Shown here: one piece after another, positions 35,434 through 45,913 of the stretch
Layout of the letters: each line of letters starts with the position of its first letter
How positions within the stretch are numbered: position 1 is the stretch's first letter
Origin: Streptomyces taklimakanensis
Lineage (GTDB): Bacteria > Actinomycetota > Actinomycetes > Streptomycetales > Streptomycetaceae
Direction of reading: 5' to 3'
DNA length: 64,000 nucleotides
NCBI RefSeq assembly: GCF_009709575.1
Contig: NZ_WIXO01000001.1
Coordinates: 1 to 64,000 of the forward strand
Translations under genes and position numbers: made by a program
The notes under the pieces: generated by a model
Database searches by the model: none
Told to the model about the DNA's origin: nothing
What the model saw: only the letters and a program-made list of their open reading frames with translations

Positions 35434-36250
35434 TCATTGCCATGTGTTGTTGAGGACGAGGGCGGCTTGGGCGATGGCGCCGATGCGGCTGGGACTGACC
35501 ATCACATGCTGCAGGGCGCGCCGGCGCTGTTTGAGTTCGGCCGCCGCACGTTCGCCCAGCGCGCGGATGCCGCGCAGGAGCCGGTTGTGGGTCCGGGTGT
35601 CCGCCGCCAGGGGCGAGGCGATGTCGGGGTGGGGGCGGAAGGGGGTGTGGGCGCCGATGCCGGCGCCGGTGTAGCCGACATCGGCCAGGGTCGAGGCCCT
35701 TGCGGGCCGCGGCGTACAGTGCCGGCAGGGCATGGATGCGGGCGGCGCGCAGGTCGTGCACCGAACCGGGCTCGACGTCGGAGACCCATAGCAGCGAGCC
35801 GTTGGGAGCGGCGAGGAACTGCAGGTTTCCGGCGAGGTGTCGCCCCTTGCCGGAGTACCACAGGTCGTTGCCCTTCTCGGTGGTGCCGGCCACGCGGTCG
35901 CAGGCGATAAGGGTGCCGTCCAGGACCACATGGCTCAGGCCCTGCTCGCGGCAGCGTGCCAGGACGTCATGGAGGTCCGGGGCGCGCTCGGCGAGGACGT
36001 CGATGCCTTCGTGAAGATACTCCCCCAGCCTTCGGCCGGGCGGTGCCCCCAGTAGCCGGTGGCTTGGGAGATCCCGGCGTCGCGGGCCGGGCAGGGCTGC
36101 GCAGGCGCGGTGGCGGAACCAGCGCAGCACCAGGACCGCCTGCCGGAACGGGGCCGGCGCCCGCGCCCCGCGCGGGGTGCCGATCCGGCGGCGGTGGGCG
36201 GCCAGGAGCCGGGCGAGGAAGACCACCACCGGGCGGGGGCGTCGAGCATG
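35434..36250 (-). pseudogene. IS5 transposase pseudogene with palindromic insertion
   Basis: Start ATG 36250 (MLDAPAR). The coding signal alternates frames: VVFLARLLAAHRRRIGTPRG, RDAGISQATGY, then, after the insertion at 36021-36051, YLHEGIDVLAERAPDLHDVL, VVLDGTLIACDRVAG, PGSVHDLRAARIHALPALY, and after a further shift near 35695 LADVGYTGAGIGAHTPFRPH and RIGAIAQAALVLNNTWQ. All DDE parts exist but at least three frame breaks make it inactive. Confidence 0.8.
36021..36051. repeat. 31-bp palindromic insertion in IS5 transposase
   Basis: The plus strand reads TCCCCCAGCCTTCGGCCGGG then CGGTGCCCCCA, nearly the same as the insertion at 22668-22701. It splits TGY from YLHEG in the transposase and shifts the frame. 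Confidence 0.75.
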
Positions 36251-36267
36251 GCAACACAGGGGACCAA

Positions 36268-36335
36268 CGTGAAGCCTCTGGTATCGCAGCGGACGTTCTT
36301 GTGAGAGAGAACCGTCCTACCAGGGGCTTTACGTC
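36268..36335 (-). promoter_or_regulatory. Conserved IS5 leader hairpin, second copy
   Basis: On the transposase strand AAGCCCCTGGTAGGACGG pairs imperfectly with ACCAGAGGCTTC about 20 bases before the ATG at 36250, the same structure as at 22444-22500. Conservation in two diverged remnants argues for a function in expression of the transposase. Confidence 0.5.
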
Positions 36336-36521
36336 TGTCCGTCACCGGGGCAGGGCTGTCCGGCCTGCCCCGGTATCGAAATCTCACCCGGCTTCGCGTA
36401 GATCACTTCGCTGAGAAAACCTCACTGTGCCGGCGGGGTTCAGATTACGGCGTGGTGGGCTCGGCCTTCCACCGAGCCCACCACGCCGGCTCCCTACCGG
36501 AGCCGGAATCGTGTCATGCTG

Positions 36522-37988
36522 TCAGCGCTGCAGTGTCAGCAGACCCGGACGGTAGGGCAGGAGGCCGTAGTCGCCGCCGGAGTTGGGGCTGCGTCCCTGG
36601 TAGAGCAACTGCAGGTTGCAGGGATCGACGGTCATGGTCTGATCGGGGCTGGTGCGGATCAGTTCGCCGTGGCTGATGTCGTTGGTCCACGTGGCGCCAC
36701 TGTTGGCCTTGCCGGCGAAGGGATTGTTTTCGGTCGCGGCCTGGGGTGTCCAGGAGCCGTTCAGGCTGGTGGCCGTGAAGGAGCGGAAGTACCGGCCCTG
36801 CGAGCCGATCGCCTCGACGATCATGAGGTAGCGGTTCTGGCCCCGCAACTTGTAGACCTGCGGGGCTTCGAACAGGTTGTTCGTCGTGTCGCTCATGATC
36901 ACTGTCGAGGTCGAGCCGAAGCTGCCCGGGAAGTTCCCGATCGGCATGCCGGCCCGGTAGATCTTGCCGTTGTCGCCGGCGAAGAACAGGTACATGTTCG
37001 TGCCGTCGCCGATGAGCGTCTGGTCGATGGGCCCTGTCCCGGAGTCGGAGATGCTTCCGGAGAAGAGCACCTGCTCGGATGACCAGCCATTCGGGTTGGT
37101 GGGGTCGCTCGACGTCCGGTAGGAGAAGGCGGTCCTGCCCCACTGGTAGGCGAGCACCCAGACGTTCTTCGGAGCGAAGTAGAAGAGCGTGGGTGCGACG
37201 GTGGAATTGGACATCGCGTTCTGGTTGGCCGAGGCCATCTCCGACCAATTGGTGAACAGGTCGAAGTTCATCGAACCCCACCTCGTCCCTGTGTCGTGCG
37301 TGGTCGCGTAGACGAGTTGTCTGCCGTTGTAGGGGGCGACGGTGAAGTCCTTGAGCGAGACCCACCCCTGCTTGGGCTGCGCCAGCGCGCCCGTCGATGT
37401 CCAGCGGTAGGTCGACGGAAGATCACACGGGCCGGGGGTTTCGGTGCCGACCGTGACGAGCCGCCACTGCTGGTTGGCGCCGCCCCAGTCGTCGTACTGG
37501 ACGATGTTCGCGTTGTCGGCGGTGGAGGCACCTTGCACTTCGAGGGCCTTGTTGCTGTGGCGCGAGATGAGCCTCACGTAGCCGTCCGAACTGTCGACCA
37601 GCCGCCACTGCTGGTTGGTGCCGTTCAGGTCGGTCCACTGGACGATCGAGCCGCCGTTCGCGGTGGACCAGTTGTAGACGTCCAGTACCTTGCCCGAGTG
37701 GCGGGACTTGATGCGGTAGTAGCCGCCCCCGGAATCGACGAACTGCCACTGCTGCTGGCTCTGGTCGTTCCTGGTCCATTGGGTGATGCGGGCCCCGTCG
37801 TCGGTCGCCATGTTGTAGACATCCAGGGCTTTGCCACTGTTGCGGTTGACCAGCACATACGAGGCGTTGGGGTCTACGGTGGCGGCTTCGGCGGGCTGGG
37901 CACCGAGGAAGGCGGCCGCCAGCAGTAAGGAAACAAGTACGCTGAGTAAACACCTTGGGTGGACTGGAGACGAGTGGCGAAGCCACAT
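36522..37988 (-). CDS. Secreted GH62 alpha-L-arabinofuranosidase with N-terminal ricin-type CBM13
   Basis: The start chosen is ATG 37988 ([20 protein letters not shown]) with AGGAGG upstream, giving 488 residues. A signal peptide ends near residue 36 (QPAEA/A). Residues about 40-170 are a beta-trefoil with Q-x-W repeats ([30 protein letters not shown]). Residues about 178-488 are GH62: [20 protein letters not shown], the catalytic Asp of [18 protein letters not shown] and the catalytic Glu of [11 protein letters not shown]. It removes arabinose side chains from arabinoxylan outside the cell. It is divergent from xlnA across a gap carrying CGAAAGTTTCG palindromes. Confidence 0.93.
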   Translation of the reverse strand: MWLRHSSPVHPRCLLSVLVSLLLAAAFLGAQPAEAATVDPNASYVLVNRNSGKALDVYNMATDDGARITQWTRNDQSQQQWQFVDSGGGYYRIKSRHSGKVLDVYNWSTANGGSIVQWTDLNGTNQQWRLVDSSDGYVRLISRHSNKALEVQGASTADNANIVQYDDWGGANQQWRLVTVGTETPGPCDLPSTYRWTSTGALAQPKQGWVSLKDFTVAPYNGRQLVYATTHDTGTRWGSMNFDLFTNWSEMASANQNAMSNSTVAPTLFYFAPKNVWVLAYQWGRTAFSYRTSSDPTNPNGWSSEQVLFSGSISDSGTGPIDQTLIGDGTNMYLFFAGDNGKIYRAGMPIGNFPGSFGSTSTVIMSDTTNNLFEAPQVYKLRGQNRYLMIVEAIGSQGRYFRSFTATSLNGSWTPQAATENNPFAGKANSGATWTNDISHGELIRTSPDQTMTVDPCNLQLLYQGRSPNSGGDYGLLPYRPGLLTLQR

Positions 37989-38065
37989 CAGAGGGCCTCC
38001 TGGGGGGCGGGGTGAGACGACGCCGATGAACCGTGGAACGGTCGCGCCGAGGGCAAGGGCAGGTT

Positions 38066-38290
38066 CGAAAGTTTCGGAGGTGTCCCGGTTCTGTGACGCC
38101 ACAAGCTAGGAAGGCGGGGCCCTCCGGTCAAGACCTGTCGCCGAGCTGTCCGTAAACCCTTCCTTCCCCCGGACGCGACAAGCCGCCACGCCAACTGGGC
38201 ATCCGCAAGTTCACGACGCGGCTCGCCGGTCCAGGGATCCACCCGGCTCGCGAGGGTCCGAAAGTTTCGCGCGTGGGGCGAAAATTTTCG
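38066..38290. promoter_or_regulatory. Three CGAAAGTTTCG-type palindromes (xylan operators)
   Basis: CGAAAGTTTCG at 38066-38076 and 38259-38269, and CGAAAATTTTCG at 38279-38290. The first is 78 bases upstream of the GH62 start; the pair is just upstream of the probable xlnA -35 box. A GAAAnTTTC-type element upstream of Streptomyces xylanase genes is established; assignment to one of the LacI regulators here is inference. Confidence 0.75.
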
Positions 38291-38301
38291 CGCCGCGAGG
38301 G

Positions 38302-38330
38302 TTGACGAGGCGCTGTCAAGTCCTCACTAT
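38302..38330 (+). promoter_or_regulatory. Probable xlnA promoter
   Basis: TTGACG (38302-38307), 17-base spacer, CACTAT (38325-38330). It lies 12 bases after the last palindrome, so a repressor there would block polymerase. The leader to the ATG at 38684 would be about 345 bases, unusually long; I see nothing coding in it. Confidence 0.5.
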
Positions 38331-38509
38331 CTTGTCTGGACGATCGACCATGGTTCGGCATTTCGAACCCCATAGTCCTGTGCGGACTGCGTTGTACGGC
38401 AGAGCCGCGCACAGCAACACCTGCACCACCCCGTTTTTCGTTCCGGTGAGGCTCACACCGACGCATCCTGACGCCTCGTGCAGGCGGGGAGGTGTGCGAC
38501 GCCGCGTGA

Positions 38510-40117
<1,608 letters not shown>

Positions 40118-40220
40118 CAAGGCCTGCCATCGACGAAAGGGCGAATCGGCGACGGCCTACGGTGCGGCGTCCCCCGCCCCTCCACGAGGTCGTCGCTGAT
40201 GGTCACGGGTCGCCGCCGTG

Positions 40221-40319
40221 ATGGCGGCGACCCTCGTGATCGGCTTGCTCGCCGGAGTGAATCCGGCCCCCGCCGAGGCGGCGACGGTGGACACCGATAC
40301 CTGGTACGCCCTGGTCTGA
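40221..40319 (+). pseudogene. Signal-peptide stub of a secreted CBM13-type protein
   Basis: The frame reads MAATLVIGLLAGVNPAPAEA then ATVDTDTWYALV and a stop. The end is like the start of the GH62 protein's mature part ([14 protein letters not shown]), so this is the export signal and first strand of a ricin-type secreted enzyme, cut off by the IS3-like sequence beginning at about 40320. Confidence 0.6.
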
Positions 40320-41060
40320 GCTTGATCCGCTCTGACGGACATCGGAGATCAGGGGCTTCGGTCCCGGAAGGATGATGTCCATCATGGAGAGCAGGGGGAA
40401 GAAGAAGCCTCGCCCTCGTCGCTCGTTCACGCCGGAGTCCAAGGCCGAGATCGTCGAGCTGTGCCGACGGGGTGACCGCTCGGTCGGTCGGGTCGCCAAG
40501 GACTTCGACCGGACCGAAGGGGCGGTGCGGGACCGGGTGAGGCAGGCCGAGGTCGATGCGGGCGAACGGGACGGCCTGACCAGTGGCGAGCGCGAGGAAC
40601 TGGCCGCACCGCGGCGGGAGAACCACAGGCTGCGGGAGGACGTGGAGATCCTCAAGCGTGCGACGGCTTTCTTCGCGAAGAAGACCCGGTGACGGTGCAC
40701 CCGTTCATCGAGGCAGAGAAAACCGCAGGTCACAACGTCAAACGGGCGTGTGAACCGCTCCAGGTCTCCCGAGCCGCCTTCTCCGCCCGCCGCACCGGCC
40801 TCCCCGCTCCCCGCGCGGTGCGGGACGCCGAGCTGACCGAGCAGATCACCACCGTGCACAAGCAGTCCCGCAGGACCTACGGAGCCCCGCGCGTCCACGC
40901 GCTCCTCGTGGGCCGGGGCGAGGAGTGCGGGCGCCGCAGGGTGGCCCGGCTGATGCGCCCGGCCGAACTGGCGGGCCGGCACCGCAGACGGCGGTATCGC
41001 ACCACGATTCCCGATCCGTACGCGGCCGCCCGCCCCGACCCGGTCCAGCGCGACCCGGCC
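40320..41060 (+). mobile_element. IS3-family element, right part deleted
   Basis: orfA (40372-40692) is intact: MMSIMESRGKKKPRPRRSFT, KAEIVELCRRGDRSVGRVAK and a C-terminal helix ending ATAFFAKKTR. orfB starts GTG/ATG region at 40689 overlapping the orfA stop (HPFIEAEKTAGHNVKRACEP, RTYGAPRVHALLVGRGEECG, RLMRPAELAGRHRRRRYRTT) but loses similarity after PDPVQRD near 41055, before the rve catalytic core. The element truncated the upstream secreted gene and is itself truncated. Confidence 0.8.
40372..40692 (+). CDS. IS3 OrfA helix-turn-helix protein
   Basis: A 106-residue HTH protein with basic N-terminus, HTH GDRSVGRVAKDFDRTEGAVR and a coiled-coil end (REELAAPRRENHRLREDVEI). Its partner orfB is truncated, so it cannot support transposition alone. 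It is a different IS3 type from the 1297-bp copies. Confidence 0.75.
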   Translation: MMSIMESRGKKKPRPRRSFTPESKAEIVELCRRGDRSVGRVAKDFDRTEGAVRDRVRQAEVDAGERDGLTSGEREELAAPRRENHRLREDVEILKRATAFFAKKTR

Positions 41061-41263
41061 GCGGTCGACAGGGGATCCTGGTGGTCCGGGCAGGGATGTC
41101 CGGATGGGGCGCCGGTCCCGCGCCCGGAGGAGTTCGGCGAGGACGGCGCCCGCGCCGAACGACGAGCAGACAAGCAGGTCGACCGACACGTCCCCGGACC
41201 TTCAGGGGACGCCGTCCACACTCGCCTCACGGCGCCCGGCGGCTCGGAGGGAACACGTTTTCC

Positions 41264-42799
41264 GTGCATACATACGACAACCCCGTGATCAGCGGGTTCC
41301 ACCCCGATCCGAGCGTGTGCCGGGTCGGTGACGACTACTACCTGGTGTGCTCCAGCTTCGAGTACTTCCCCGGACTGCCGCTCTTCCACAGCAAGGACCT
41401 CGTGCACTGGGAGCAGATCGGCAACGTGCTCGACCGACCCGAGCAACTGCCGCTGCCCCTCCCCGGCGCCAAGGCGTCCGGCGGTCTCTACGCCCCCACC
41501 ATCCGCCACCACGACGGCCGTTACCGGGTCGTCAACACCAATATCGACGGCGGCGGCACCTTCGTCGTATCGGCCGAGCGGCCCGAGGGCCCGTGGAGCG
41601 ACCCGGTGTGGATCGACCTGCCCGGGATCGACCCCGACCTGGCGTGGGAGGAGGACGGCACCTGCTGGTGCGCCTTCTCCGGGCCCGAAGGCGGCATCAA
41701 CACGGCCCGGATCGATCCGGTCGAGGGCAAGGTGCTGGAGGGGCCTTTCGCCACGTGGTCGGGCAGCGGCCTCAAGTACCCCGAGGCGCCGCACCTCTAC
41801 CGCATCGGCGACTGGTGGTACCTGCTGATCGCGGAAGGCGGCACGGAACGCGGCCACAGCGTGTCCGTCGCCCGCGGCCGCTCGCCGCGCGGTCCCTGGG
41901 AGGGGGCGCCCGCCAACCCCCTGCTGTCCCACAGCGGTACCGCCCGCTCCATCCAGAACGTCGGCCACGCCGACCTGGTGCAGGCTCCCGACGGCAGTTG
42001 GTGGATGGTGCTGCTCGGCGTCCGCCCCCGCGGCTTCACGCCCGACGTGCACGTGCTCGGCCGTGAGACGTTCCTGACCCCTGTGGAGTGGAACGAGGAC
42101 GGCTGGCCCGTCATCGCGCCCGTTCCCGAGCGCCACGCGGCCCCGGGCGGAGCCTGGCACCCCGTCCCGACCCCGCCCGCCCGCGACGACTTCGACGAGC
42201 CCGCCCTCGCGCCGCACTGGATCTCGCCGTTCGCCCGCCCGGAGGGTTCCTGGTCGCTCACCGAGCACCCCGGCCGGTTGGTCCTCAATGCCACCGGCCC
42301 CACCCTCGACCGCCCCGGGTACACCTTCGTCGGCCGCCGCCAGCAGCACCACGACTGCCGCGTCACCGCTGCGATCGACCCGGGCACGGGACGTGGCGGC
42401 CTCTGCGTGCGCCTGGACGAGGCCCACCACTACGAACTGGAGGTCGGGAACGGGGAGGCCGGCGTCGTCGCCCGGATCGGTCCACTGCGCCAGACCGTGG
42501 CCGGCCGACCGGTCCCGGCCGGGCCGCTGATCCTCACCGTGACGATCCGGACGTCCGACCTCGTGCCCGCGTCGCCCGAACTCCCCGACGGCGGGACCAC
42601 GGGCCCCGACACCATCGCCTTCTGGCTCGGCGATCCCGACGCCCCGGGCGCCCGACCGCTCGCCGAACTGGACGGGCGCTATCTGTCCACCGAGGTCGCC
42701 TGCGGCTTCACCGGCCGGGTGATCGGCATGTACGCCACCGAGGGCGCGGTCTCCTTCGACTGGTTCGAGTACGTCCCGGCCTCGGTGTCCTCCGTGTGA
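41264..42799 (+). CDS. GH43 beta-xylosidase/alpha-L-arabinofuranosidase
   Basis: From GTG 41264 (VHTYDNPVISGFHPDPSVCR) a 511-residue protein without signal peptide is encoded. The five-blade propeller holds the catalytic base Asp15 (HPDPS), the pKa-modulating Asp in GIDPDLAWEEDG and the acid Glu in KYPEAPHLYRI. A C-terminal beta-sandwich (about 320-511, FVGRRQQHHDCRVTAAIDPG, GRVIGMYATEGAVSFDWFEY) matches the GH43_C2 domain of xylosidases. Cytoplasmic location suggests it finishes imported xylo- or arabino-oligosaccharides. GGAGGG lies 12 bases before the GTG, a wide spacing, so the start is the least certain point; upstream DNA is IS debris. Confidence 0.92.
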   Translation: MHTYDNPVISGFHPDPSVCRVGDDYYLVCSSFEYFPGLPLFHSKDLVHWEQIGNVLDRPEQLPLPLPGAKASGGLYAPTIRHHDGRYRVVNTNIDGGGTFVVSAERPEGPWSDPVWIDLPGIDPDLAWEEDGTCWCAFSGPEGGINTARIDPVEGKVLEGPFATWSGSGLKYPEAPHLYRIGDWWYLLIAEGGTERGHSVSVARGRSPRGPWEGAPANPLLSHSGTARSIQNVGHADLVQAPDGSWWMVLLGVRPRGFTPDVHVLGRETFLTPVEWNEDGWPVIAPVPERHAAPGGAWHPVPTPPARDDFDEPALAPHWISPFARPEGSWSLTEHPGRLVLNATGPTLDRPGYTFVGRRQQHHDCRVTAAIDPGTGRGGLCVRLDEAHHYELEVGNGEAGVVARIGPLRQTVAGRPVPAGPLILTVTIRTSDLVPASPELPDGGTTGPDTIAFWLGDPDAPGARPLAELDGRYLSTEVACGFTGRVIGMYATEGAVSFDWFEYVPASVSSV

Positions 42800-43034
42800 C
42801 GCTCGACGTGCGGCCGCGTGCGGCACCCGCGTCCGCGCGGGCGACGCACGCGGCGTGCCGCGAGGCCGGGGCCGCCCCCACCCCGGAGCCGGACGCGTCG
42901 GCCCGGGGCGGGAGGAGACCTCCTCCGCCCCGGTCGCCCCGACCGTCTCGAGGCCCCCACCCGCAGCCGGCTCGGCCGGCCGCGGGGCCGCCCCGGCGTC
43001 CTGAACGGCTTCCTCGCCGGTTAATCTTGTCGCC

Positions 43035-44093
43035 ATGCCCCCCCGACCCGTCGGATCACGCCCCACCCTGTCCTTGGTGGCCAAAACTGCCGGTACGAGC
43101 GTGCCCACCGTGTCCAAGGTGCTGCGAGGCGGAACCGATGTCTCGGCCCAGACGCGCGCGAAGGTCATGGAAGCCGTGCGAGCCGTCGGCTACACCCGTC
43201 GGGCCGGGTCCAAGAGCGAGAGCGTCCGGGACGAGAGCGGCCTGTCCAACACGCTCGACCTCGTGGTCACCCACTTCGAGGGGTCCTGGGCGAACCTGCT
43301 GATAGCCGGGGTCGGGCGAGAGGCGGCAGCAGCGGGACTCGACGTCGTGCTGACGCTCGCCGAGCCGCACGGCGACTGGGTGTCGCGGGTCTTGAGAAGG
43401 CGCACCGTCGGCACGATCGGGACGCTGATCGACCCCACCTCGCCGCAGTTCAACGCGCTCTGTGCCGCCGGTGTCCCCGTGGTGCTGATCGACCCGATGA
43501 GCACACCGCCGCCCGAGGTGGCAAGCATCGGCGTGGCGAACTGGGACGGCGGTCGCACGGCCGCTGAGCACCTCCTGTCCCTCGGCCACGTGCGGATGGG
43601 AGTTGTCGCCGGCCACGCCCGCCACCTCTTCAGCCGAGCGCGCGTCGACGGTTTCCGCGCGGCGGCCGACACGGCGACCGCCGACAGCGCCACGGTGTCC
43701 GTGGCCTATGGCGGGTGGAATCGTGCCAAGGCGACGACCGCCACCCACAGCCTACTCGACAGCGACCCGGGGATCACGGGAATCTTCGCCTGCGCGGACT
43801 CCATGGCGCTCGGCATCTACGACGCCCTGGACGCTCGCGGTCTGCGGATTCCCGAGGACATCAGTGTCATCGGCTTCGACGACCTGCCCGAGGCGCAGTA
43901 CATCACCCCCGGCCTGACGACCGTCAGACAGCCCAGCACCGAGTTGGGTGCCGCGGCCGTCAAGCTCCTGATCGAGCTCTCCCGGGGCGAAGGCGGCGCC
44001 ACCCGGACCCCCGCCCGCATGGAGTTGGCCACCGAGTTGGTCGTCCGCGCCTCCACCGGACCGGCCCCGGCAGCCGCAGCGCCGCGTCGATGA
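43035..44093 (+). CDS. LacI-family regulator (xylan/xylobiose-type)
   Basis: The 352-residue repressor has a LacI HTH (LSLVAKTAGTSVPTVSKVLR, GGTDVSAQTRAKVMEAVRAV) and a periplasmic-binding-like sensor domain with the typical GIFACADSMALGIYDAL, ISVIGFDDLPEAQYITPGLT and TTVRQPSTELGAAAVKLL. It follows the GH43 gene by 235 bases on the same strand and faces the CocE/GH51/importer operon. It is the natural candidate to bind the CGAAAGTTTCG palindromes or the TTTTGCGCAAAA site upstream of the importer, releasing them on xylobiose-type inducers; this is inference. Confidence 0.88.
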   Translation: MPPRPVGSRPTLSLVAKTAGTSVPTVSKVLRGGTDVSAQTRAKVMEAVRAVGYTRRAGSKSESVRDESGLSNTLDLVVTHFEGSWANLLIAGVGREAAAAGLDVVLTLAEPHGDWVSRVLRRRTVGTIGTLIDPTSPQFNALCAAGVPVVLIDPMSTPPPEVASIGVANWDGGRTAAEHLLSLGHVRMGVVAGHARHLFSRARVDGFRAAADTATADSATVSVAYGGWNRAKATTATHSLLDSDPGITGIFACADSMALGIYDALDARGLRIPEDISVIGFDDLPEAQYITPGLTTVRQPSTELGAAAVKLLIELSRGEGGATRTPARMELATELVVRASTGPAPAAAAPRR

Positions 44094-44119
44094 CGCGGGC
44101 GGGCGCGTCCCGATCGATC

Positions 44120-45913
44120 TCACCGCGGCGCCGCCACCACCCGCAGGACGAGGCGGCTCGTATGGGCAGCGCCATAACGGATCGTGTGTTCCGCCGCGGT
44201 GGGCGCCTCGATCATCCCGGCCGGCTCGAAGACGTTGCGTCCGACCTCCCAGCGGGGTGACGAACTCGGTGCGATGTCGACTCGCACCCGGTGGCCCGGC
44301 AGGAACGTGTGGGCCGTCGACCAGAGGTCCACGACGAACTCCTGCTCCTGATCCGGCTCGACCGGCCGCCTGTCGCCCAGGCCCGTGATCGGATCGACGC
44401 ACCGCGCCGACCCCCGCTGCACACCATCGGCGACGACGCGGCTGCTGCCGTCCGGGTGTTCGTCGCACAGCCGCACGACCACGTCCGCGTCCGTCCCCGT
44501 GGTCGCGAGGTGGACGACGGCACGGACCGCGCCCATCACCGTGAGCTCCTCGGCGAGCGGTACGGTGCGCCACGCGACCACGTCCTGCCGCGACTCGATC
44601 GCCGCCTGGTCGACGGGCCCCGCCTCGAACGGCGCGAAGAGGAGCACCGCTCCGCCGCACGTCGGCACCGGGGATGCCGGATCGCTGGTCAGCCGCCGTT
44701 CGCCGCTCCCGGCCGGCTCGGCCGCAAGTGACTCCCCGGCGCCCAGGTACAGCTCGAGCGTCCGCGTGTCGCGCGGAGGGAACTCGTCCAGCTCGATCCA
44801 CCGGTTCGAGCCCATCAGGAACACCCGCACCGGCGGCGTGTCCGCCGCGCCCGCGCGCAGGGCGGCGTCGAACCACCGCACGTGCCGCGCGGTGAGGTCC
44901 CCACTGCCACCGAGGTCGTCGGCGGACGCGCCCGGACCGAAGTCCACACCGGCGATCCGGCCCGATGTGTTGTCGTGTGACCAGGGGCCGACCAGAAGGT
45001 GAGGCACCGGCCCACCGGTGTCCTTCGCACGGCGCAGCAGACGCCGGTAGATCTCCAGAGTCGACCCGAGGAAGACGTCGAACCATCCGCCGACCAGGAA
45101 GACCGGGACGTCGATCGCGTCGATCCGGTCGACGATCTTCCCAGCGCGGTGGTGCGCCGACCCGAGAGGCTCCCGCAGCCGGTCCAGTCCCCACACCACG
45201 ATCGCCTCGGCGTCCGGGGAGGCGTGCAGAGCTCCGGCCCGGAACGCTTCCCCGGTCGCGATCGCACGCTCGGTCGCCTCCCACCGTTTCCGCTCGGCCT
45301 CCCGTTCGCGGGCGGAGCCGATGCGTGTGATCAGGTCCGGGGCGATCGCGTAGTGCGTCCACGCGAGGGTGCTTCCGATCTCCGGCACCCCGCCGCGGAA
45401 CCGGAACCCGTCGAGCGCCGACATCGCCGGCGTCATGGCAGGAGCGATCGCCCGCAGAGCCGGAGCGCCGCCCAGAAGAGCGCCGAACTGGGTTTCCGAG
45501 GCGTAGGAGGCGCCCCACATTCCGACGGCGCCGGTGCATTCGGGAAGCGCCGCGAGCCACGCCACGGCGTCGGCGCCGTCGGCCACCTCCTGCACACAGG
45601 GGTCGAAGACGCCTTCGGAGCCGAAGCGTCCCCGCACGTCCTGGAGCGCGACGAGGTATCCGGCGGCGACGAGACGCCCGACGTCGAGCGTCCCGTCGTG
45701 TTCGTCACGGGTCGCGTCGTAGGGATGACGCGTCAGCAGGGCCGGCCACGGCCCGGTCCCGTACGGAACCAACAGGACGGTCCGAAGCCGTGTCCCATCG
45801 CGCAACGCACAGGTCACCTCGCGGTGCTCGGCTGTCGGGCCCGGCGCTTCACGGGTCGGGCCGCCGTCCCGGAGGCGAGCCGGCTGCCGACGGGGGTCGG
45901 TGTCGTCGCTCAT
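44120..45913 (-). CDS. CocE/NonD-family hydrolase (X-Pro dipeptidyl-peptidase-like)
   Basis: The 597-residue protein has an N-terminal alpha/beta hydrolase domain with RHPYDATRDEHDG, ALQDVRGRFGSEG and nucleophile motif VGMWGASYASETQ (GxSYxS), a catalytic Asp region in VPVFLVGGWFDVFL and probable His in LLVGPWSHDN, then a C-terminal jelly-roll (X-Pro dipeptidyl C domain; EQEFVVDLWSTAHTFLPGHR). No signal peptide. Family members cleave esters or amides of acyl or peptide substrates. Its ATG overlaps the stop of the GH51 remnant (ATGA), and it may act on esterified oligosaccharides taken up by the importer; that role is inference. Confidence 0.85.
   Translation of the reverse strand: MSDDTDPRRQPARLRDGGPTREAPGPTAEHREVTCALRDGTRLRTVLLVPYGTGPWPALLTRHPYDATRDEHDGTLDVGRLVAAGYLVALQDVRGRFGSEGVFDPCVQEVADGADAVAWLAALPECTGAVGMWGASYASETQFGALLGGAPALRAIAPAMTPAMSALDGFRFRGGVPEIGSTLAWTHYAIAPDLITRIGSAREREAERKRWEATERAIATGEAFRAGALHASPDAEAIVVWGLDRLREPLGSAHHRAGKIVDRIDAIDVPVFLVGGWFDVFLGSTLEIYRRLLRRAKDTGGPVPHLLVGPWSHDNTSGRIAGVDFGPGASADDLGGSGDLTARHVRWFDAALRAGAADTPPVRVFLMGSNRWIELDEFPPRDTRTLELYLGAGESLAAEPAGSGERRLTSDPASPVPTCGGAVLLFAPFEAGPVDQAAIESRQDVVAWRTVPLAEELTVMGAVRAVVHLATTGTDADVVVRLCDEHPDGSSRVVADGVQRGSARCVDPITGLGDRRPVEPDQEQEFVVDLWSTAHTFLPGHRVRVDIAPSSSPRWEVGRNVFEPAGMIEAPTAAEHTIRYGAAHTSRLVLRVVAAPR

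Larger units (their letters stand above)
35410..36428 (-). mobile_element. IS5-family element (1019 bp), decayed, GCCGGC flanks
   Basis: The ends ACAGTGAGGTTTTCTCAGCG and complement are perfect. Both flanks are the palindrome GCCGGC (35404-35409, 36429-36434), possibly a 6-bp target duplication. It contains a broken transposase, a palindromic insertion and a leader hairpin. Confidence 0.8.

Noticed and set aside
40877..43168. A 763-residue minus-strand frame across GH43
   Set aside because: Shadow of GH43; composition is Gly/Ala/Arg/Asp-biased with no motif.
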